Assembly: GCF_003443655.1 (NCBI RefSeq)
Contig: NZ_CP031945.1
Coordinates: 1-35,774 of the forward strand
DNA length: 35,774 nucleotides
Direction of reading: 5' to 3'
Origin: Nostoc sphaeroides
Lineage (GTDB): Bacteria; Cyanobacteriota; Cyanobacteriia; Cyanobacteriales; Nostocaceae
A model generated the notes under the pieces. It saw only the letters and a program-made list of their open reading frames with translations, ran no database searches and was not told the DNA's origin. A program made the position numbers and the translations under genes. Shown here in pieces: positions 7,993 through 17,800 of the stretch. Each line of letters begins with the position of its first letter. The stretch's first letter is position 1.

Positions 7993-8379
7993 ATGCTAGG
8001 GAAAATCTTACTATTACCAGTCATGGGCCCAATTAGTGGACTTATGTGGATTGGAGAACAAATTCAAGAGCGGACTAATACTGAATTTAACGATCAAGAA
8101 AATCTCCATAAACAATTATTAAGTCTGCAATTAAAGTTTGATATGGGAGAATTTTCTGAAGAAGAATTTGATGCTCAAGAAGAAGAACTTCTTTTGAAAA
8201 TTCAAGCTTTGGAATTGGAAGAACAGTCTCGTCTGGCTCTAGAGGCTGAAGAAGATGAAGAAGATTATTCAGTGCAATCTGAGTTTATAGATGTATCTCA
8301 AGAAAATAAAGTTTACCAAGAGCAAGGCGTATTTGTAAAAGAATATGAAGGCAATGAAAATCTAGTTTTATCACCATAA
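7993..8379 (+). CDS. gvpG: Gas vesicle protein GvpG with a long acidic tail
   Basis: The N-terminal 80 residues match GvpG: MLGKILLLPVMGPISGLMWIGEQI, then a helical stretch KQLLSLQLKFDMGEFSEEEF and EEELLLKIQALELEEQ. The remaining 48 residues are very acidic (EAEEDEEDY...) and not typical, since GvpG is usually about 80-100 residues. GvpG is a small assembly factor that binds GvpF/L in other systems. TAGGAG lies 8 nt before the ATG and the gene is 11 bp behind gvpF. The next gene is convergent, with a strong terminator between. Confidence 0.92.
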   Translation: MLGKILLLPVMGPISGLMWIGEQIQERTNTEFNDQENLHKQLLSLQLKFDMGEFSEEEFDAQEEELLLKIQALELEEQSRLALEAEEDEEDYSVQSEFIDVSQENKVYQEQGVFVKEYEGNENLVLSP

Positions 8380-8525
8380 TAAGTAGTTCTCATGAGCTGT
8401 ATATACTTATAAAGGATGAAAAAGCTAGAGGCTAAAGGTGATAAATTAGGTTTTTTATTCACCCCTGGATACTAAGCTTATGACTACAAAATTTGATTTA
8501 TTTACCCCTAGCTAGTTAATCTATA

Positions 8526-8573
8526 AAATTAAACAATTAATAACCCGCTCTCGCGGGTTAGTTGTTTAATTTT
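8526..8573. terminator. Bidirectional terminator between gvpG and gvpV
   Basis: A long imperfect palindrome. Core AACCCGC-TCTC-GCGGGTT is flanked by A-rich AAATTAAACAA on one side and TTGTTTAATTTTT on the other. The A/T flanks give a U-run on both strands, fitting its place between convergent genes. Confidence 0.9.
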
Positions 8574-8611
8574 TGTTCTTAATTTCAACTAATTTGGCAA
8601 GGTTTAAGAGC

Positions 8612-8926
8612 TTAGTATTCAATATCAAAAGCCCGATAGGTATTAGTTTCAACAAATATTTTTGGACGCGCTACTGGAGGAACTTCTGACTCAGCATCAC
8701 GTAAATGCTTAATATTATTTTCTGTCGTATCTATCTGGTTTTGGAGTGTAGATAAACGTTTTGTAAGTAGCACTTTTCGCTGCTCAATAAAAGCTAATTC
8801 TTGCTTAATTCTTTGTTTTTCTGTGATTAGCTTATAAAGCTCTAGTTGATTAGATGCCTCAGATTGATTGCGAGGCATGGTGCTAATTTTAGGTCTGATG
8901 ATTCCTTGGTTACGAATTTTTCTCAT
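8612..8926 (-). CDS. gvpV: Gas vesicle protein GvpV
   Basis: A 104-residue protein (113 if started at 8953). IRPKISTMPRNQSEA near the N-terminus and a coiled coil from ELYKLITEKQRIKQELAFIE to TLQNQIDTTENNIKHLRDAE are the pattern I associate with cyanobacterial GvpV; the C-terminus ends in an aromatic-acidic IEY. Its biochemical role is not established. In the Anabaena locus gvpV follows gvpG and precedes gvpW, as here, but here it lies on the opposite strand. The ATG at 8926 has CAGG at good spacing and starts MRKIRNQ; the upstream ATG at 8953 has no clear ribosome site. Confidence 0.82.
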   Translation of the reverse strand: MRKIRNQGIIRPKISTMPRNQSEASNQLELYKLITEKQRIKQELAFIEQRKVLLTKRLSTLQNQIDTTENNIKHLRDAESEVPPVARPKIFVETNTYRAFDIEY

Positions 8927-9078
8927 GGTGTTAACCTGGATATTTGATAGCATTATAACTAAGATTTTAATAATGTAAATAGTTTGATAAATTTCAGCAG
9001 TTTTTTTTATTTTTATGCCAAAATGATTATTTTAGTTACTGTGGGTTATATTTCTTAGTTTTTTATCTGGTTAAAATC

Positions 9079-9762
9079 ATGCGATCGCAGAATTTCTACA
9101 CTTACGCATTTTTCAATACTCCTGATTTCCCTGTGAATTTGCCATCTGGCAATCTTGGTGAATTAGTCTTAATTAATGGCAAGAATATTTCAGCTGTTGT
9201 AGAACCTGGAATATCTGTGGAATCAAGCCAAAATGACGATGACCAAGTCATAAAAATGGTTTTAGCTCACGATCGAGTTATCTGTGAGCTATCTCGTCAG
9301 ATGACAGTTTTACCTTTGCGTTTTGGCACTTATTTTATTTCTGAAGATACATTGCTAAATCATATAGAATCCCATGCTCAGGAGTATCAAGAGAAACTAA
9401 ATAACATTCAGGGAAAAAACGAATATACTTTAAAGGTCATTCCCCATAAAGTTGAAGAACTTGCCAAGCCATCTGGGGCAAATGGAAAAGATTATTTTTT
9501 AGCTAAGAAACAGTACTATGAACAGCAAAAAAGCTTTTTTGCTGCCCAAAACCAGGAAAAATATCATCTGATTAATTTAATTACAGAAACTTATCAATCA
9601 TCTGCGATCATTCAAGATCGTGCAGAAGAAGTACGGTTTCATCTTTTAGTTGATCGTTATGATAAAGCTTTACTTTTAGAACAAGTATTAAGTTGGCAAG
9701 AAAAATGCCCTCATTGGAATTTAATCTTGGGAGAACCTCTTCCTCCTTATCACTTTATTTAA
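9079..9762 (+). CDS. gvpW: Second GvpL/GvpF-family gas vesicle protein (GvpW-like)
   Basis: A 227-residue protein of the GvpL/GvpF family: MRSQNFYTYAFF at the start, VLPLRFG (about residues 77-83), a long helical middle, and a C-terminal domain with FHLLVDRYDKALLLEQVLSW and ending LGEPLPPYHF. It differs strongly from GvpF in the same locus. By position (after gvpV) it corresponds to gvpW of Anabaena; gvpL would be an equally fair label. It probably works with GvpF in the initiation complex. Only 38 bp separate it from the next gene, an ArsA/Get3-type ATPase. Confidence 0.85.
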   Translation: MRSQNFYTYAFFNTPDFPVNLPSGNLGELVLINGKNISAVVEPGISVESSQNDDDQVIKMVLAHDRVICELSRQMTVLPLRFGTYFISEDTLLNHIESHAQEYQEKLNNIQGKNEYTLKVIPHKVEELAKPSGANGKDYFLAKKQYYEQQKSFFAAQNQEKYHLINLITETYQSSAIIQDRAEEVRFHLLVDRYDKALLLEQVLSWQEKCPHWNLILGEPLPPYHFI

Positions 9763-9800
9763 TTATTACTCACCAGTTTTTTTTCAGGTAATTTTTAATT

Positions 9801-11705
9801 ATGAACTACTATGATTCATTGCATCTAGTTATGTTTAGTGGCAAGGGTGGAGTTGGTAAAACTACCATTTCTTGCAGTTTTGCACGTTATTGGGCGCGAA
9901 AGTTCCCTGAAGAAAAAATTCTGTTAATTTCTACAGATCCTGCACATTCTTTAGGTGATGTATTGCAATCAGAAGTTAAAGATATTGCTTTACCAATAAC
10001 AGATTTACCGAACTTGAGCGTTCAGGCGCTGGATGCTCAAAAACTATTGTTGGAATTTAAAGCAAAATACAGCTATTTTTTAGAAATGCTGGTAGAACGT
10101 GGCAGTTTAGCTGATGGAGGCGATTTAGCACCAGTATGGGATTTAAACTGGCCTGGTTTAAATGAATTAATGGGATTGCTAGAAATTGAACGTTTGCTGT
10201 CTGAAAAAAAGGTAGACCGTGTAGTTATAGACATGGCTCCTTCTGGACATACTTTAAGTTTATTAGGCTTAAAAGATTTTTTAGATGTTATTTTAAATTC
10301 CTTAGAATTATTTCAAGAAAAACATAGAGTAATCACCACAACTTTTTCAGGGAGTTATACGGCTGATGAAGTCGATAACTTTTTAGTAGAAATGAAAACC
10401 GAATTAGCAGAAGGCAGACGCTTACTGCAAGATGAAAAATTTACAGGTTGTTTGGTGGTAGGTATTTCTGAACCCATGTGTTTTTTAGAAACTGAGCGGT
10501 TTTTAAATAGTTTAGAAACTTTAGAAGTTCCTTATGCTGGATTATTCATCAATCGAATTTTGCTAAATTCGGAGCTAGAGCCAGACCGTTATGCTGAACA
10601 GCAAAATCTACTTAAAAAATACTTAGAACTTAGCCCTAATCACCCTGTTTTTATCTTACCGCAGCAGAGGGTAGAACCCTTGGGCGAGGTGGCTTTAGAT
10701 TCTCTAGCATCCCAAATTAAACAAATAGAAAGTGTTGAACTTGCTCCACCACCACTTATTCAATGGCCTGCCAAAGTTTTACCTAGCTTTCATGATTTTC
10801 TCAATGAAGGATGCCAATTAATTATTGTTGGCGGTAAAGGAGGTGTAGGTAAAACAACAGTAGGGGCTGCCATAGCTTGGGCTTCTTCCCAACAACATCC
10901 AGATAAAAATATTCGGGTTATTTCTATAGACCCAGCGCATTCTTTAGGAGATGCTTTTGGAACAAATCTAGGACATGAGCCTATATCTTTAGCATCTAAT
11001 TTGAGTGGGCAAGAAATTGATGCTCATCAAGTTTTAGAAAAATTCCGCGTAGATTATCTTTGGGAATTAGCGGATATGATTAGTGGTGAAGGTTCGCAAA
11101 CAGATACAACAATTAATGTTGCTTATGTTCCAGAGGCATGGCGGCAGATTATGTCTCAAGCTTTACCAGGTATTGATGAGATGCTAGCCCTAATTACTGT
11201 GATGGATTTATTAGACAGTAAGCAGCAAGATTTAATTATTTTAGATACAGCACCAACTGGTCATCTTCTCCAATTTTTAGAAATGCCATCGGCTTTAGGT
11301 GATTGGTTATCTTGGATATTTAAATTGTGGATCAAATATCAAGATGTTTTGGGTAGAGTTGATTTTATTGGACGCTTACGACATTTACGCCAACAAGTTG
11401 TACAAGCACAAAAGAAGTTAAAAAATCCTCAACATACTCAATTTATTGGTGTAATTCAGTCGGAATTTGCAATAATATCGGAACACATCCGCTTAACAGA
11501 GTCTCTAAAAAATATGGGTGTTAATCAGCGTTATGTAGTTCAGAACCGCTACAGTCGAGAGGTACAAATTGATGGCAGTCTATTTCCAGAGCAAACTATG
11601 ATTCGCCTACCTAGTTTACCCCGTTCTGTGGAGCCGATAGCCCGGATTCAAGGAGCGGCAAATCTTTTATTTGAAGTCGAGGAATTGACTAAGAATAAAA
11701 GATGA
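9801..11705 (+). CDS. Tandem ArsA/Get3-type ATPase of the gas-vesicle locus
   Basis: A 634-residue protein with two complete SIMIBI-class ATPase halves. Half 1 has the deviant P-loop GKGGVGKTT (14-22), switch I DPAHS (46-50) and switch II DMAPSGHT (144-151). Half 2 has GGKGGVGKTT (344-353), DPAHS (377-381) and DTAPTGH (482-488). Both P-loops keep the signature lysine. Arsenic-binding cysteines and neighbouring ars genes are absent, so an arsenite pump role is unlikely. Get3 proteins escort hydrophobic helices, and a chaperone for hydrophobic Gvp proteins is a reasonable inference. It lies 38 bp behind gvpW and 37 bp ahead of the Cdc48-like ATPase, in the same orientation. Confidence 0.9.
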   Translation: MNYYDSLHLVMFSGKGGVGKTTISCSFARYWARKFPEEKILLISTDPAHSLGDVLQSEVKDIALPITDLPNLSVQALDAQKLLLEFKAKYSYFLEMLVERGSLADGGDLAPVWDLNWPGLNELMGLLEIERLLSEKKVDRVVIDMAPSGHTLSLLGLKDFLDVILNSLELFQEKHRVITTTFSGSYTADEVDNFLVEMKTELAEGRRLLQDEKFTGCLVVGISEPMCFLETERFLNSLETLEVPYAGLFINRILLNSELEPDRYAEQQNLLKKYLELSPNHPVFILPQQRVEPLGEVALDSLASQIKQIESVELAPPPLIQWPAKVLPSFHDFLNEGCQLIIVGGKGGVGKTTVGAAIAWASSQQHPDKNIRVISIDPAHSLGDAFGTNLGHEPISLASNLSGQEIDAHQVLEKFRVDYLWELADMISGEGSQTDTTINVAYVPEAWRQIMSQALPGIDEMLALITVMDLLDSKQQDLIILDTAPTGHLLQFLEMPSALGDWLSWIFKLWIKYQDVLGRVDFIGRLRHLRQQVVQAQKKLKNPQHTQFIGVIQSEFAIISEHIRLTESLKNMGVNQRYVVQNRYSREVQIDGSLFPEQTMIRLPSLPRSVEPIARIQGAANLLFEVEELTKNKR

Positions 11706-11742
11706 ATAGGGCAAAAGTAAAGTAGATTTTTGGAGTTATTGT

Positions 11743-13584
11743 ATGAGTGATTTATTCAAGGGATTTGAACAGTTAATTGAATTAGTTAAGACTTTAGAAG
11801 AAAAAGTAGAAAAGGGAGAAATTAAGACGGATTTTCAGATTAACTCCCGTTCTATGGGCAATATTCCTCGGTCTGGGAATATGCCGCGTCCTAATAATAT
11901 GGCTAACGATATTGGCACAAGCCGTATCCGCACCCAACCCTCTCCTAATTCTGATGCAGGGAATGCAGCTGCACCTGACATTGTTCCACCACCTGATGCC
12001 CCTTCTGGTAATGCTTTGAAAGATATCGGGGGACTTAATGAGATTCTCAAAGAACTCAAAGAACTAATTGCTATTCCCTTAAAACGCCCTGATTTGCTAG
12101 CTAAACTGGGGCTAGAACCAACCAGGGGTGTACTTTTAGTTGGGCCTCCTGGTACTGGTAAAACCCTGACTGCGCGTGCTTTAGCTGAAGAACTCGGCGT
12201 TAATTACATTGCTATTGTGGGGCCGGAAATCATCGGTAAATACTACGGTGAAGCCGAGCAAAGACTGCGCGGCATTTTTGAGAAAGCTGCTAAGAATGCT
12301 CCCTGTATTATCTTCATTGATGAAATCGATAGCCTAGCTCCAGACCGCAATTCTGTAGAAGGTGAGGTGGAAAAACGCGTTGTGGCTCAACTATTGGGTC
12401 TGATGGATGGTTTTTCTCACAGTCAAGGTGTGATTGTTCTGGCTGCGACGAACCGCCCCGACCATCTTGACCCAGCTTTGCGTCGTCCTGGAAGATTTGA
12501 CCGCGAAGTTCAGTTTCGGATTCCAGATGTTAAAGGACGCAGAGATATTCTGGAAATTCTCACCCGTGCGATGCCTTTGGATGAAACGGTTAACCTGGAT
12601 GTCATTGCTGAAGGGGCTGTAGGATTTGTGGGAGCGGACTTGAAAGCTGTTTGTCAAAAAGCTGCTTACATAGCCTTGCGTCGGCAAATTCCTTCGATTG
12701 AAGGACAAATCCCTGAAAATATGACGGTTAGCCAAGCTGACTTTTTACAAGGACTCAAAGAAATTAAACCGGCTGTGTTGCGGAGTGTGGAAGTGGAAGT
12801 TCCACATATCGCTTGGGAAGATATTGGCGGTTTGGATAAGATTAAGGAAACTCTACGGGAATCAGTAGAAGGGGCGCTACTGTATCCAGAACTTTATCTG
12901 CAAACTAAAGCACTAGCACCCAAAGGAATCTTATTGTGGGGGCCACCAGGAACGGGTAAGACTTTATTGGCCAAAGCTGTCGCTTCCCAAGCCAAGGCTA
13001 ATTTTATTAGTGTCAACGGCCCAGAATTACTCACCCGTTGGGTAGGAGCCAGCGAACAAGCTGTGCGCGAGTTATTTGCTAAGGCGCGTCAGGCGGAGCC
13101 TTGTGTAGTATTTATTGATGAAATTGATACTTTAGCGCCAGCACGCGGCAGTTACAATGGTGACTCGGGAGTGAGCGATCGCGTAGTCGGTCAATTGCTT
13201 ACTGAGTTAGATGGTATAGAAGTGGGAAGCACTATCTTGGTAATTGGGGCGACGAATCGACCTGATGCCCTAGACCCAGCTTTGTTACGAGCTGGACGCT
13301 TGGATTTACAGATGAAGGTAGATTTACCAGATTTAGCTAGTCGCTTGGCAATTCTGCAAGTCCATAGTCAAGGACGACCCCTTCAGGATGTGGATTTAAA
13401 CTATTGGGCAGAGATGACTCAAGACTGGAATGGTGCAGATTTAACTTTACTGTGCAATCAAGCTGCGGTAGAAGCAATTCGGCGTTTCCGCTCCCAAGGA
13501 TTGACAGAGCCAACTGAAATCAGGATTACTACTGATGATTTCAATTATGCTTATCAAGTTCTAACTCAACAGCGTTCAGATTAA
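11743..13584 (+). CDS. Cdc48-type double AAA ATPase of the gas-vesicle locus
   Basis: A 613-residue ATPase with two AAA modules. D1 has GPPGTGKT (134-141), IIFIDEID (189-196) and arginine fingers in RRPGRFD (247-253). D2 has GPPGTGKT (400-407), VVFIDEID (455-462) and ATNRPDALDPAL. The sequence is close to Cdc48/VAT but lacks their N-terminal substrate domain. Instead there is a short helix (MSDLFKGFEQLIELVKTLEE) and a 60-residue disordered Pro/Asn-rich linker. D1 lacks nothing obvious for hydrolysis. Cdc48 enzymes unfold or extract proteins from complexes, and use on misassembled Gvp proteins is inferred only from position. TTGGAG precedes the ATG; a hairpin follows the stop. Confidence 0.92.
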   Translation: MSDLFKGFEQLIELVKTLEEKVEKGEIKTDFQINSRSMGNIPRSGNMPRPNNMANDIGTSRIRTQPSPNSDAGNAAAPDIVPPPDAPSGNALKDIGGLNEILKELKELIAIPLKRPDLLAKLGLEPTRGVLLVGPPGTGKTLTARALAEELGVNYIAIVGPEIIGKYYGEAEQRLRGIFEKAAKNAPCIIFIDEIDSLAPDRNSVEGEVEKRVVAQLLGLMDGFSHSQGVIVLAATNRPDHLDPALRRPGRFDREVQFRIPDVKGRRDILEILTRAMPLDETVNLDVIAEGAVGFVGADLKAVCQKAAYIALRRQIPSIEGQIPENMTVSQADFLQGLKEIKPAVLRSVEVEVPHIAWEDIGGLDKIKETLRESVEGALLYPELYLQTKALAPKGILLWGPPGTGKTLLAKAVASQAKANFISVNGPELLTRWVGASEQAVRELFAKARQAEPCVVFIDEIDTLAPARGSYNGDSGVSDRVVGQLLTELDGIEVGSTILVIGATNRPDALDPALLRAGRLDLQMKVDLPDLASRLAILQVHSQGRPLQDVDLNYWAEMTQDWNGADLTLLCNQAAVEAIRRFRSQGLTEPTEIRITTDDFNYAYQVLTQQRSD

Positions 13585-13586
13585 TT

Positions 13587-13615
13587 TTTTGGCAATCGGC
13601 ATCACCGTGCCAAAA
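13587..13615 (+). terminator. Terminator after the Cdc48-like ATPase gene
   Basis: TTTTGGCA and TGCCAAAA pair, with an inner CGG/CCG stem, directly after the stop codon. The 3' flank is not a U-run on the + strand; the T-run precedes it. It still marks the end of the gas-vesicle operon well. Confidence 0.55.
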
Positions 13616-13804
13616 CGGGAAAATTGTACGCTAAGGCTGAAAGTGCGATTCGTTAGCTATAAACTAGAGCCTGTAAAGGTTTCAGAGGATTAGCTGCTAG
13701 GTAATGATAACAGAACCTTCTCCCAAAGGGAGAGGCTAAGTAAGTCGGCGCGAAAAAACCAAACTATGTGAAGATAAGTAAATACGGAGAATGTATCTAC
13801 CGAG

Positions 13805-14176
13805 GTGACGAAGATATGGGCGCGTAGTTTTTGGGTGTTTCTGACTGGCGATCAAGATAAAACTCTATTAAACCTAAGAACTGCGGATGCACCACAGAAA
13901 GTCAAAGACCGAGCAGAGATAATCAGGTTAAATGCACATGGCTGGTACGTTGAAAAAATAGCCGCCCATTTTAAGTGGACTCCACAAACAGTCAGAGAAG
14001 TTTTACATAAATGGGAAAAGTTAGGTATACAAGGGCTTTGGGATAAACCGGGTCGAGGAGGAAAATCGAAGTGCAAGGAGTCAGACATAGTTTTTTTGGA
14101 AGGATGCCTGAAAAAGGAAGCACGCACATACAATAGTCTTCAATTAGCTCAAAAAGGGAGCAATGCGATTTTGTGA
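13805..14176 (+). pseudogene. IS630-type transposase, N-terminal fragment
   Basis: A GTG start (V-TKIWARSFW) gives 123 residues holding the two helix-turn-helix DNA-binding parts of an IS630-type transposase: KVKDRAEIIRLNAHGWYVEK and HFKWTPQTVREVLHKWEKLG followed by LWDKPGRGGK. The DDE catalytic domain is missing; the frame ends soon after NSLQLAQKGS, where the DNA changes character. About 60 bp before the start, TAAGTCGGCGCG could be the left IS end. It is one of three transposase remnants between the gas-vesicle locus and the primase genes. Confidence 0.75.
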
Positions 14177-14190
14177 GGTCGGCCAAAAAA

Positions 14191-14231
14191 GGGGTCATGA
14201 CGAAATACGTGTAAAATGGGACACGTTGTAA
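14191..14231. repeat. Possible Tn3-type terminal inverted repeat
   Basis: GGGGTCATGACGAAATACGT starts an interval that resembles Tn3-family termini (GGGG start, an A-rich middle and an ACGTT-like inner end). It lies between the IS630 remnant and a Tn3 transposase fragment. No partner repeat was found in the window. Confidence 0.35.
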
Positions 14232-14350
14232 AGTTTTGTCAAGAAATCCGGCTGAAAGCATTGATTTGTAGAAATTTTGAATCAAAACTAGGTTCAGTCG
14301 AGCCAAAATTTCTGGAAGCGATCGCTCGTTAGTTCTGTGTAGCGAATAGT

Positions 14351-14590
14351 GTGTTGAATATTCTTATGTCCCAGATAAGCAAAGATACTATCAATTGGGA
14401 TTTAATCAAAACTCATTGGCAAGACATTTTACAGGTTGTGCTATCAATTCAGGCTGGAAAAATTTCTTCGCCAGTTCTATTAAGAAAGTTAGGTAACTAT
14501 AGCCATAAGAATCGGCTATACCAAGCTTTTCAAGAATTGGGACGAGTAGTAAGAACAGTATTTTTATTGGAGTACATCTCTGACCGATCC
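14351..14590 (+). pseudogene. Tn3-family transposase fragment
   Basis: About 80 residues, from about ISKDTINWDLIKTHWQDIL through VLSIQAGKISSPVLLRKLGN to GRVVRTVFLLEYISDR, match the C-terminal half of Tn3-family transposases. Everything upstream is absent and homology stops abruptly at about 14590, where an unrelated minus-strand gene end overlaps. The frame itself runs on to 14644 with unrelated residues. It is non-functional debris and the breakpoint records a deletion or recombination. Confidence 0.75.
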
Positions 14591-14743
14591 AGTAATTACC
14601 CCAACAGCTTGAAATATTGCTGTTGTCGATTCAATTCCTGTTGATGTTGACGTATCAACATTTACTTGCTCTCCATCCAGTGGGGTTTCAACTGTCGGTA
14701 CTGCTTGGGTTGACTCAAGCGAGGTAAATTCAGCAGATGCCAT
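14564..14743 (-). CDS. Small protein downstream of primase copy B, probably truncated
   Basis: ATG at 14743 opens 59 codons beginning MASAEFTSLESTQAVPTVET, continuing with Thr/Ser-rich sequence to IFQAVGVITGS, and stopping at 14564 inside the Tn3 remnant. The final residues (VRDVLQ) are encoded by transposon DNA, so a longer gene was probably cut there. It lies 108 bp downstream of the primase on the same strand, and so in the same operon. The function is unknown; I do not recognise a family with confidence. Confidence 0.45.
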   Translation of the reverse strand: MASAEFTSLESTQAVPTVETPLDGEQVNVDTSTSTGIESTTAIFQAVGVITGSVRDVLQ

Positions 14744-14851
14744 GATTATTGTTAATAGGGGAGAAATCGCGGTCTAATTCAATCTTAATTGTCTACAAGC
14801 GATGGATCTGAACCGACAAGCCTCGACACGAAGCTCCTATTATTAGTTGCC

Positions 14852-17800
14852 CTAAGTATCCAAAAACTCCAGTTCACTAACATCAATGAGATTTAATCCA
14901 CCCGCCGCAGCGCCAGGACGCAACAGTGAAGGTGCAGTGAACGGCTCTCCAGTGAGGGCAGAAACCAAAAGCACTTTATCACTACCACAGGAAACCCAAG
15001 AAATTTTATATTCTTCGCCGCTTGAAATTAGCTTCACACGATCTCCTCTAACGGGTTGGCGAGTGGTGACGGATGCTGATGGAGCCGGTGACGGATTGGT
15101 GACGGATTGGTGATGGTTTGGGGAAATGGATGGTAATGCAAGTGGTGTATGGGTTATAGCTATCTCAGGTGATGGTTGTGACGGAGGTGATGGAGTTTTG
15201 CCCAAACTTTCTACAAAATCTGTTTTCTCATCGCCCAAACTTTCACTCTTCAAAAAATTAGATGGATGATTATTTACCTCATTTACAAAAAGATTTTTCT
15301 GTAAATGTCCATCACATCCGTCACCATAAGGCTTTGAGTCCATCACCATATCCATAACCTTGTCCGTCACACCTCCATCACCAGCTTGATTGGAAGTGAT
15401 TGAAGATTCGGAAGGGAACGGAGCCTCATCGAAAGTACCTCTTAACCGGATACCGTAAAAATGACTGCCAGTTCTGGTTTTTTCCTGCTTAACATCAGAC
15501 CATCCCAGCACATGATTTAAGACTTGCAGTAAGTCTGGGGTGAAATTGGGTAGGCTCTTGCCTTGTTGCCCAGAATTTTGGCAGTAGTGATGGTATGAGC
15601 CAAACAGTGTGCTGATTTCGGGGCGGTAGCTGCTGCTTTGCCACTCGTTTTTGTTGGAGCCGACTTTGACCACTCCTTTTGGATCTCGCACGATATGCCG
15701 TTCCACCCAAGCCGCGATGGAGTCAGTCATCTGCGCCATTTCCCAGTAAGCGAGATCATAGCCAGTAGAGTTTTTTCCATTGAGAGTGTTAATTATTTCA
15801 CTCTCTGGAATGGTAAGTAGGTACTGGGTGAAGGCTCCCATCTCTGGGTAGAGCTTTTCTCTGAGGTGAGTATCTACAATTGGTGGACAGTAATTCATAT
15901 TTACTACAATCAACCGCCTTTTGAGCCATCTGCCGACCCCAGAGCCTTGGAGCGCCGCATAATTGGAAGTAATTAAAACTGTGGCGGACAATCTGACATC
16001 ACAAGCTTTTTTATAAACTTCCTTGGCTTTGGTGCTTCCTCCCCCCGTGAGGGTTTTGAAAGTTTGCAAACCGCCATTGACCTTATCTTGATCCTCAAAA
16101 ATGACTGAGCGTTTATTGAGTATGTCTACCAGGAAATTAGGATTATCCAAGTTTTCAATTTTGCCACTCCAAGTATTCTCTGAGCCGACTAACGCCGTCA
16201 GGATATCCGAGTAAATGCCTTTACCATTGCCGCCATTGCCCCAGAGGTAAAGAATTTTTTGGAGATGAGACATACCTCTGAGTGTGGCAGCTGCAAAACA
16301 GATGAGGGTTTGTATTTTTTGGGAGTCGCCCTCCGTTACTTCCTGGAACCAACCGCGAATCGTTGGCCAATCTCGAAGAGAGGGATTATCAAAGCGATGG
16401 GGCAGTGTCCAGGTTAAATAATTACCGGGTGAGTGTTTCTCAAACTTTCCAGTAGCCAGCACCAGTACGCCATCTAGGAATGGAACGATGCCTGTTCTTT
16501 GGGGCCACGTTTCAACAGTTAGCCGTCGCGCCATGAATTTGCGAATATTGACTATATAGCTATCAGTGCCATAGCCAACAATGGAACGGGCATCTAATAT
16601 TCCCTGAATCATTGTTTCGATCATGTGGTCATCCTGGGATTTCCACAATCCCGAATCGTCACCTAGATAGTACTTCCATTCCTTGTATTCGTTGCAGTAC
16701 TTGAGGCGCTCTCGGTAATCTTCTGCTAATTCAAATGCCAGTATGTCAGCCGGGATAAGTTTTGACTTCGACTGATAAGACTTTGACTGATGAGACTTGG
16801 ACTCAACGGCATCTTTGCCGTGGGTCAATTCTCTGATTTGCTGATTTAGTGCCGCGATTAGATTATCCGCACTCATGCGAGTTTTCAAAATATTTAACTC
16901 TACAATAGTGCCGTAGAGTTGAGCAAGTTGTTCGAGTTGTTCAAAACTATTCACCTCGTGTACCGCCCCAATGCCCAGCATTTTGGTGATTATGGCAAGA
17001 CATAGCGCTAAATTATAGCTTTGGGCCCAAAGCGTTGAACCGTTTGGTGTCAGCAACAAGTCATCAATCCCTTTGCCTAGTGACTCGTCCCAGGTGGGGC
17101 GCGATACGGTGGAGCCTACTTTTTGCGCCGAATAAGACAGTGCATCAATCCCCTTGTTTACAGATGCTACGACCGAGGGATTAGAATCCATGTCATAGGC
17201 AACTAACAAGGTTCTAGGGCGATTCATGATTCGCTGTAAGCTGGGCTTGAATCGCTTGGTCTTTTTATCTACCCCACAGGTCGCGCCGTAGTTGGTGGTG
17301 GCGGGGTATCCCTGACAGATTAGACTAAAGAGTTTTTCCCCGCCTTCGGTCGTAATTAGAGGTAACTCGGAATTGGCTAACCATTCATAGAAATCCACAT
17401 CATCAGGGATACTGCCTTTCTCAAGTCCCATCTGTTGCTCAATGAGCCTTCTAATAGTGGGGACGACGCGAGGATAGAAGCACTGATCTCCATTCTTAGA
17501 TGGAGCCAGCCGTTTGTAAGGTTTTGTGCCATCATCGTTTGGTAGACTCAAAATTGAATGCCAGACGCTACCATCTGCATTCAGCATCAGCGCAGCATAC
17601 ACAACGCCGGAATATGGTTTTTTCCACCTTAAAGCCTCGGCTATCCGGCATGGTGAGTCTGTAAACTCAATCATCGCGTCAAACTGCTCTGCACAAAGTC
17701 GGTCACGCCCAAACTTCTGCTTAATAAAATCTTTGAAAGCGTCAAATGAAATCCAATGCTGTTTAACGCTCTCGTTAGTCCAGATTTGCTCAACACTATT

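Noticed and set aside
8927..8953. Longer GvpV start at 8953
   Set aside because: No ribosome site; the ATG at 8926 has one.
9801..11705. Arsenite-pump ATPase (arsA) function
   Set aside because: There are no metal-binding cysteine motifs and no arsenic-resistance genes nearby; the context is gas-vesicle assembly.
12391..12735. Minus-strand open frame of 114 codons
   Set aside because: Antisense to the Cdc48-like ATPase; a shadow of conserved AAA codons.
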